From positions 1-9,720 of the forward strand of contig CAZUMX010000040.1 of NCBI GenBank assembly GCA_964622275.1: a stretch of DNA of 9,720 nucleotides. Reading direction: 5' to 3'. Shown here piece after piece: positions 6,478 through 9,720 of the stretch. The notes beneath the pieces were generated by a model, which saw only the letters and a program-made list of their open reading frames with translations, made no database searches and had not been told where the DNA came from. Position 1 is the stretch's first letter. Every line of letters begins with the position of its first letter. The stretch is from CAYPEZ01 sp964622275 (lineage in GTDB: Bacteria; Patescibacteriota; Minisyncoccia; Phycocordibacterales; UBA6899). A program made the position numbers and the translations under genes.

Positions 6478-7814
6478 ATGGGAAGATTTTGTGGTGGCTC
6501 AGACTTGCGAGAATCCACACGTGGCAATGTTGGGGTTGCGGCAATAATTTGACCAGGAAGATGAAATACCGTTGCAAGCTCTTCAGTATTAAGGACAAAA
6601 GGTTTGTGCTGGTATGGGGGACGAAAATACGATCTCCTCACGTACGCATCAAATATTTCCCACTTTTTTGCGTTCAAACGGATATCTCGAAAATCTTCCC
6701 ATGGATAGTCGAAGTCCGTGGCTCGAGTCCCTTTGATAGCGTTGAAGTCTCCTGATGCGAATGGAGCAAACATTTGATAAATTCCTCCACACAGTGGCCC
6801 GTTAAAACTATCTTTTTTCGCGACTTGGATTGCACGAATTCCCACATCAAACCCACGCTTTGAGATCGAACGTTGGATCGCAGCTATTTCATCTTGATCT
6901 TTTTTGGACAGGCCTTTTTCGCCAGCTTTGCTCTGGATTTTTTTAATCAAGTCTTTCCCTTGGCCTTTCCAATCCTGATGTTTAAAAATTCCATCCCATG
7001 GCGATCCATGACCTCCTCCCCCATGATCTCCTTCTCCGTGACTTACACCCATAAGACTCTCGATGATTCCGAACACCATTCCAATCAGAGACCCAATGGT
7101 TTCAAGTGTAGCGGATAGCACGTTGTGATGGCTGACATGATGTCGCTCGGTTGCAGCTTGTAGCATGATTTGAATCCACACATGACCGCCTCTTCCAACT
7201 GAACCCAACAGCTCAACAATTGAAGCAAAGGGGTCGGATCGCTGCTCGTCTTTTGTTTGTGTGTTATCGAGTTTGAAATCGACGTATGTCTTGATCGGAT
7301 ACGCATCTTCCTTCGCGAGTTTGTACTCACACCCCCATAGCGACCATTCCTTCGAGGCTTTCTTGTACGGAACATTGAACACATAGTCCTCAGCTTCCAC
7401 GACTTCTATAGTGGGGTACTGCGCATAAAGCGTAGAGGTGATCGGGAGGCGAAATTTCTCAGGAGTACGAATAAAAAACTGCACCTTCCCTTCAGTAGAA
7501 GTCATTTCGAGTGAAAATTCGGGTAGGACACGTCCTTTCCAAAGCTTATCAAACCACGTCCCCGTCGAAGATTGGTACATTGCCTCATAGACAATTTCCA
7601 TAGCAACTGGGAGTTTCTCGATAAGTCGCGGGAGCTTGATTTCAAGAAGTTTTGGCTTAAATGTCTTGTCATAATATTCCTCCGCTCGATAGTGGTGCCA
7701 AAGATGATATGCCACATATCCAAAAAAAAGCGGGGACCACACAAAAGCAGTGGTAGAAAGAACCTTGTAGGTAATTTGGAGTGGCCCAAGAAGCGGTTCA
7801 AATGCTTCAAACAT
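6474..7814 (-). CDS. Membrane protein resembling the N-terminal half of CPR VirD4/HerA-type ATPases, without an ATPase
   Basis: This protein is 446 residues. A hydrophobic segment at about 19-41 is a likely membrane helix. A second hydrophobic stretch at 232-258 is followed by a Gly/His-rich linker (SHGEGDHGGGGHGS, 258-271) and a charged, lysine-rich part at 280-310. From memory of CPR proteins, several stretches match the region ahead of the ATPase domain in VirD4/TraG/HerA-type proteins: PEFSLEMTSTEGKVQFFIRTP, DPFASIVELLGSVGRGGHVWIQI, SKRGFDVGIRAIQVAKK, and above all FVLNTEELATVFHLP with a proline-rich end EPPQNLPI. In those proteins the P-loop ATPase follows this point. Here the gene stops with a TGA overlapping the mltG ATG, and no Walker A motif is present. 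It begins the five-gene operon, behind its own -10 element. It may partner a separate ATPase in secretion, DNA transfer or pilus work, or act in the cell envelope with MltG. The family link is by eye and moderately sure; the function is unknown. Confidence 0.7.
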   Translation of the reverse strand: MFEAFEPLLGPLQITYKVLSTTAFVWSPLFFGYVAYHLWHHYRAEEYYDKTFKPKLLEIKLPRLIEKLPVAMEIVYEAMYQSSTGTWFDKLWKGRVLPEFSLEMTSTEGKVQFFIRTPEKFRLPITSTLYAQYPTIEVVEAEDYVFNVPYKKASKEWSLWGCEYKLAKEDAYPIKTYVDFKLDNTQTKDEQRSDPFASIVELLGSVGRGGHVWIQIMLQAATERHHVSHHNVLSATLETIGSLIGMVFGIIESLMGVSHGEGDHGGGGHGSPWDGIFKHQDWKGQGKDLIKKIQSKAGEKGLSKKDQDEIAAIQRSISKRGFDVGIRAIQVAKKDSFNGPLCGGIYQMFAPFASGDFNAIKGTRATDFDYPWEDFRDIRLNAKKWEIFDAYVRRSYFRPPYQHKPFVLNTEELATVFHLPGQIIAATPTLPRVDSRKSEPPQNLPI

Positions 7815-7821
7815 GGGTATA

Positions 7822-7850
7822 ATAATATCTCAAAACACTTCTCTCTGGAA
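7822..7850 (-). promoter_or_regulatory. Promoter of the membrane protein-mltG-murC-exonuclease-mnmA operon
   Basis: On the minus strand TATTAT at 7827-7822 matches the -10 consensus at five of six positions and ends seven bases before the ATG at 7814. A second overlapping TATTAT lies at 7824-7819. A weak TTCCAG at 7850-7845 is 17 bases upstream, but it matches only the first two bases of a -35. The site sits directly downstream of the hairpin terminator, as expected for a new transcription unit. Transcription would start at about the A of the ATG, giving a leaderless mRNA. No ribosome binding site is seen. Confidence 0.5.
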
Positions 7851-7854
7851 TGGG

Positions 7855-7878
7855 AAAACCCCCGAGATCGGGGGTTTT
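7855..7878 (-). terminator. Intrinsic terminator behind the sigma-4/HARE gene
   Basis: A near-perfect inverted repeat has 11-base arms (AAAACCCCCGA and TCGGGGGTTTT) around a two-base centre. In RNA the realistic hairpin is a G:C-rich stem with a four-base AGAU/AUCU loop, followed by four U residues. It begins 33 bases after the stop codon at 7911. The A-run and T-run are symmetrical, so it could work on both strands. The U tract is short, so efficiency is uncertain. Confidence 0.8.
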
Positions 7879-7910
7879 CATAACATATCGGCAAACTTGG
7901 GTATAGTTTT

Positions 7911-8939
7911 TTACGCAAGCGAGTACTTCCCTGCAGGATCTTTGCGAAAACGCTTTGAGTTTTGAAGATTCACAATGATCGTGTTGGGTTTGACATAGCG
8001 TTCGCGAAGGACCTTCTCGATGATCTCTTCTTTAGTGAGCGCTCCATGCTTTTCGAGGATTTTTGCAATGACATCACGAACAACACCTGAGGCATATCCC
8101 CACTCACGAAGCGCATAGAGACCGCGGCCAACGAGAACGAAGCGGTCATCCTTAATGAGTTCGTTGTGCGTTGTCGCAATGTGTGCAGTGCGGTTGAAGT
8201 GCTTTGCAATTGCCTTTGCGACTTCGGTAAAGTGCATTGGTGATCCATGCTTGCGAAGGACAAGGAAGGCATAATCACGCATTCCGCGTGCAGAAATATT
8301 TGGAGAGTCGGCCATCCCCCACTCACCCATTGGGTTTGATGCAATCTGCTTTGAAAGCGCAAGCCAGCGGCGAAGAATTTCTTTGTCGCGATACTCTTCA
8401 TTAACGTCTTTGAGGTGTTCAAGGAAACGATCGATCATCTTTGACTCCTCGATAAGATCGTCCATTGAGAGGGTGCTATAGAGTTTCTTGATTGCCCCGT
8501 GAACCTGCTCAGCAACTTCCTTATCGATATTCCATCGATGGTGGAACTCTTCATCTTCTTTGTGCTTCACAAAGAAATGTCCTAAGACAAGAAAGAAGTG
8601 GATGTGGTTTTGAGTGACCACGTCAGTTGAAAGTGCGGCAAGGAAATCACGTTCTGGAACGATACTCCCCATCTCTCGCATAATCTTGCGAAGTTCTTCA
8701 AACGCAGCGGTTTCCTCTTCAAATGCTTTTGACTTACGAATTGTTGCTATCGCAAAGTTTTCAATCTGCCTGACACGCTCGCGAGTAATCCCATAGGTAT
8801 CACCAATCGCCTCGAGGGTCATGCGCTCTCCCTCACCAGCAAGACCAAATCGCTTTGTGATGACGTCTTGAGCACGTTTTGGGAGATCTTGGAGAAGTTT
8901 TTTTGCGACAGCTTTTGGCTTAAACGTAAGTGTGGGCAT
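7911..8939 (-). CDS. Sigma-70 region 4 protein with HARE-type and second winged-helix domains
   Basis: This is a 342-residue putative transcription regulator. Residues 17-70 are a sigma-70 region 4 helix-turn-helix: LPKRAQDVITKRFGL, then TLEAIGDTYGITRERVRQIENFAIATIRKS, the part that contacts the -35 element in sigma factors. Residues 75-200 are a helical middle part without a recognised motif. Residues 218-281 look like a HARE-HTH, the fold shared with the RNA polymerase delta subunit of Firmicutes: MRDYAFLVLRKHGSPMHFTEVAKAI and a final FVLVGRGLYALREWGY. A second winged helix follows at 284-341 (IAKILEKHGALTKEEIIEKVL, then FRKDPAGKYSLA). Sigma region 2, needed to melt the -10, is missing, so it is not a complete sigma factor. 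It may modulate RNA polymerase or bind DNA by itself. An in-frame TGA 15 bases upstream makes the ATG at 8939 the first possible start. It follows leuS at 136 bases and has its own terminator. Confidence 0.88.
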   Translation of the reverse strand: MPTLTFKPKAVAKKLLQDLPKRAQDVITKRFGLAGEGERMTLEAIGDTYGITRERVRQIENFAIATIRKSKAFEEETAAFEELRKIMREMGSIVPERDFLAALSTDVVTQNHIHFFLVLGHFFVKHKEDEEFHHRWNIDKEVAEQVHGAIKKLYSTLSMDDLIEESKMIDRFLEHLKDVNEEYRDKEILRRWLALSKQIASNPMGEWGMADSPNISARGMRDYAFLVLRKHGSPMHFTEVAKAIAKHFNRTAHIATTHNELIKDDRFVLVGRGLYALREWGYASGVVRDVIAKILEKHGALTKEEIIEKVLRERYVKPNTIIVNLQNSKRFRKDPAGKYSLA

Positions 8940-8950
8940 GGGTCGATGAG

Positions 8951-8998
8951 TTATTCAGTAATGAAATTCTCTACACATTGCCAGGAAAGTGGGTCCAT
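8951..8998 (-). other. Possible 15-codon leader ORF before the sigma-4/HARE gene
   Basis: Within the 136-base gap between leuS and the sigma-4/HARE gene, the minus strand has an ATG at 8998 opening MDPLSWQCVENFITE and a TAA stop at 8953-8951, 11 bases before the downstream ATG. A TATAAA lies at 9007-9002, and no clear ribosome binding site precedes the ORF. An ORF this short can occur by chance, so it is listed only as a candidate leader peptide. It fills most of the gap, and no stable hairpin is evident. Confidence 0.15.
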
Positions 8999-9019
8999 GG
9001 CTTTATAAGTACAAACACA

Positions 9020-9048
9020 GTTCTATCACCCCCTAGACAATGCGTCAA
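9020..9048 (-). promoter_or_regulatory. Candidate promoter of the sigma-4/HARE gene
   Basis: On the minus strand TTGACG (9048-9043, five of six to the -35 consensus) is separated by 17 bases from TAGAAC (9025-9020, four of six to the -10), with a TGA directly before the -10 forming an extended TGN element. Transcription would begin near 9013, leaving a leader of about 73 bases. An alternative -10, TATAAA at 9007-9002, lacks a -35. No terminator is visible after leuS, so read-through from leuS is also possible. Confidence 0.4.
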
Positions 9049-9075
9049 GCCCGTGTCAATACCGTAAACCTTCCC

Positions 9076-9720
9076 TTATACAATGATGTTCAGGATCTTG
9101 CCTTTGACGTAGATGACGCGCTTCGGGTCACTCGTGATCCATTTACTAATAGCATTGTCTGCTCGTGCGAGAGTAAGGACAGCGGTCTCATCACTGTCTG
9201 GAGTAATCTCAATGGTGCCGCGGACCTTGCCGCCTACTTGGACAGCGATGGTGACCTTCCCTCCCTCAAGCTGTGCTGGGTCAAATGAAGGCCATGGAGC
9301 AGTGTGGATAGAACCTGCTCCTCCGACCATCTCCCAAAGTTCTTGAGTGATGTGTGGGGCAAAAGGTGCCAGAAGCATGAGAATAGTCTTGTACGTCTCG
9401 TCGGCAATATTCGGAGACTTTTCACACAGATTGAGCAAAATCATCAATTGCGAAATCGCCGTATTGAACCCCATAGATTCAATATCTTCTGAAACCTTTT
9501 TAATTGTCGCATGGAACGCACGTGTGATTTCTTCACTCTCCTTGGTACTACTTTGCGTTTTGGTACGCAAGCGCCATACTCGCTCGAGGAATCTGCGTGG
9601 ACCGATAATATTTTCTTCACTCCATGCAATAGCCTGGTCGAATGGCCCCATGAACATCTCGTACACACGCAATGTATCTGCTCCATAACGTTCTACAATC
9701 ATATCCGGATTCACCACGTT
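9076..9720 (-). CDS. leuS: Leucyl-tRNA synthetase, C-terminal part (cut by window edge)
   Basis: LeuRS charges tRNA-Leu with leucine in the cytoplasm. Only the last 214 residues are in the window. The frame is open to the edge and begins NVVNPDMIVERYGADTLR, the sequence that directly follows KMSKSKG in bacterial LeuRS, so the catalytic site and editing domain lie outside. The visible part holds the end of the catalytic core (FMGPFDQAIAWSEENIIGPRRFLERVW), the helical anticodon-binding domain (about residues 55-140, with LLAPFAPHITQELWE) and the C-terminal domain (VTIAVQVGGKVRGTIEI, then AISKWITSDPKRVIYVKGKILNIIV). The GTG at 9715-9717 is an internal valine codon and not a start. The end is intact and of normal length, and there is no sign of a frameshift. 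The 136 bases after it contain a possible promoter for the next gene but no clear terminator. Confidence 0.97.
   Translation of the reverse strand, partial: NVVNPDMIVERYGADTLRVYEMFMGPFDQAIAWSEENIIGPRRFLERVWRLRTKTQSSTKESEEITRAFHATIKKVSEDIESMGFNTAISQLMILLNLCEKSPNIADETYKTILMLLAPFAPHITQELWEMVGGAGSIHTAPWPSFDPAQLEGGKVTIAVQVGGKVRGTIEITPDSDETAVLTLARADNAISKWITSDPKRVIYVKGKILNIIV

Noticed and set aside
9076..9717. A complete 213-residue protein starting at GTG 9717.
   Set aside because: The reading frame continues to the window edge and the sequence is the known LeuRS stretch following KMSKS, so this is an internal valine of a larger gene.

Overview
The window looks like chromosomal DNA from a Candidate Phyla Radiation (Patescibacteria) bacterium, most likely of the Parcubacteria-type lineages. 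This is inferred from the gene families, not from a marker gene. Indicators are a sigma-region-4 protein fused to HARE-type winged helices, a membrane protein resembling the front half of CPR VirD4/HerA-type ATPases, an ATP-cone/Mrr fusion, very tight gene packing and a lack of clear Shine-Dalgarno sites. TGA is used as a stop (for example the ends of murC and mnmA), so the SR1/Gracilibacteria recoding does not apply. All eleven genes lie on the minus strand, so transcription runs from high to low coordinates. I saw no tRNA, rRNA, CRISPR array, insertion sequence or prophage signal.

Layout in the direction of transcription. (1) 9720-9076: the C-terminal part of leucyl-tRNA synthetase, cut by the window edge just after its KMSKS region. 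(2) 8939-7911: a regulator with sigma-70 region 4 and two winged helices, ended by a near-perfect hairpin terminator at 7878-7855. (3) 7814-2420: a five-gene operon with overlapping ends. It encodes a membrane protein related to the N-terminal half of VirD4-like ATPases, the lytic transglycosylase MltG, a MurC-family ligase, a DEDDh exonuclease and the tRNA thiolase MnmA. The overlaps are 4, 4, 4 and 14 bases. (4) 2398-634: a membrane-anchored FKBP prolyl isomerase, a small exported two-cysteine protein, and an ATP-cone/Mrr-nuclease fusion, with gaps of 6 and 13 bases. (5) 535-32: an MgtC/SapB-family membrane protein with its own promoter.

The central operon joins peptidoglycan precursor synthesis (MurC) and glycan-strand release (MltG) to housekeeping nucleic-acid functions, a mixture common in compact genomes. 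The FKBP unit adds envelope or secreted functions.

Two things stand out. Three transcription units have a -10-like hexamer only 7-9 bases before the start ATG, with no usable ribosome binding site, which suggests leaderless mRNAs. Several proteins also have unusual domain combinations: an ATPase-less VirD4-like membrane protein, a sigma-4/HARE regulator lacking region 2, and a possible nucleotide-sensing nuclease. None of these makes a clearly new defence or mobile system by itself.
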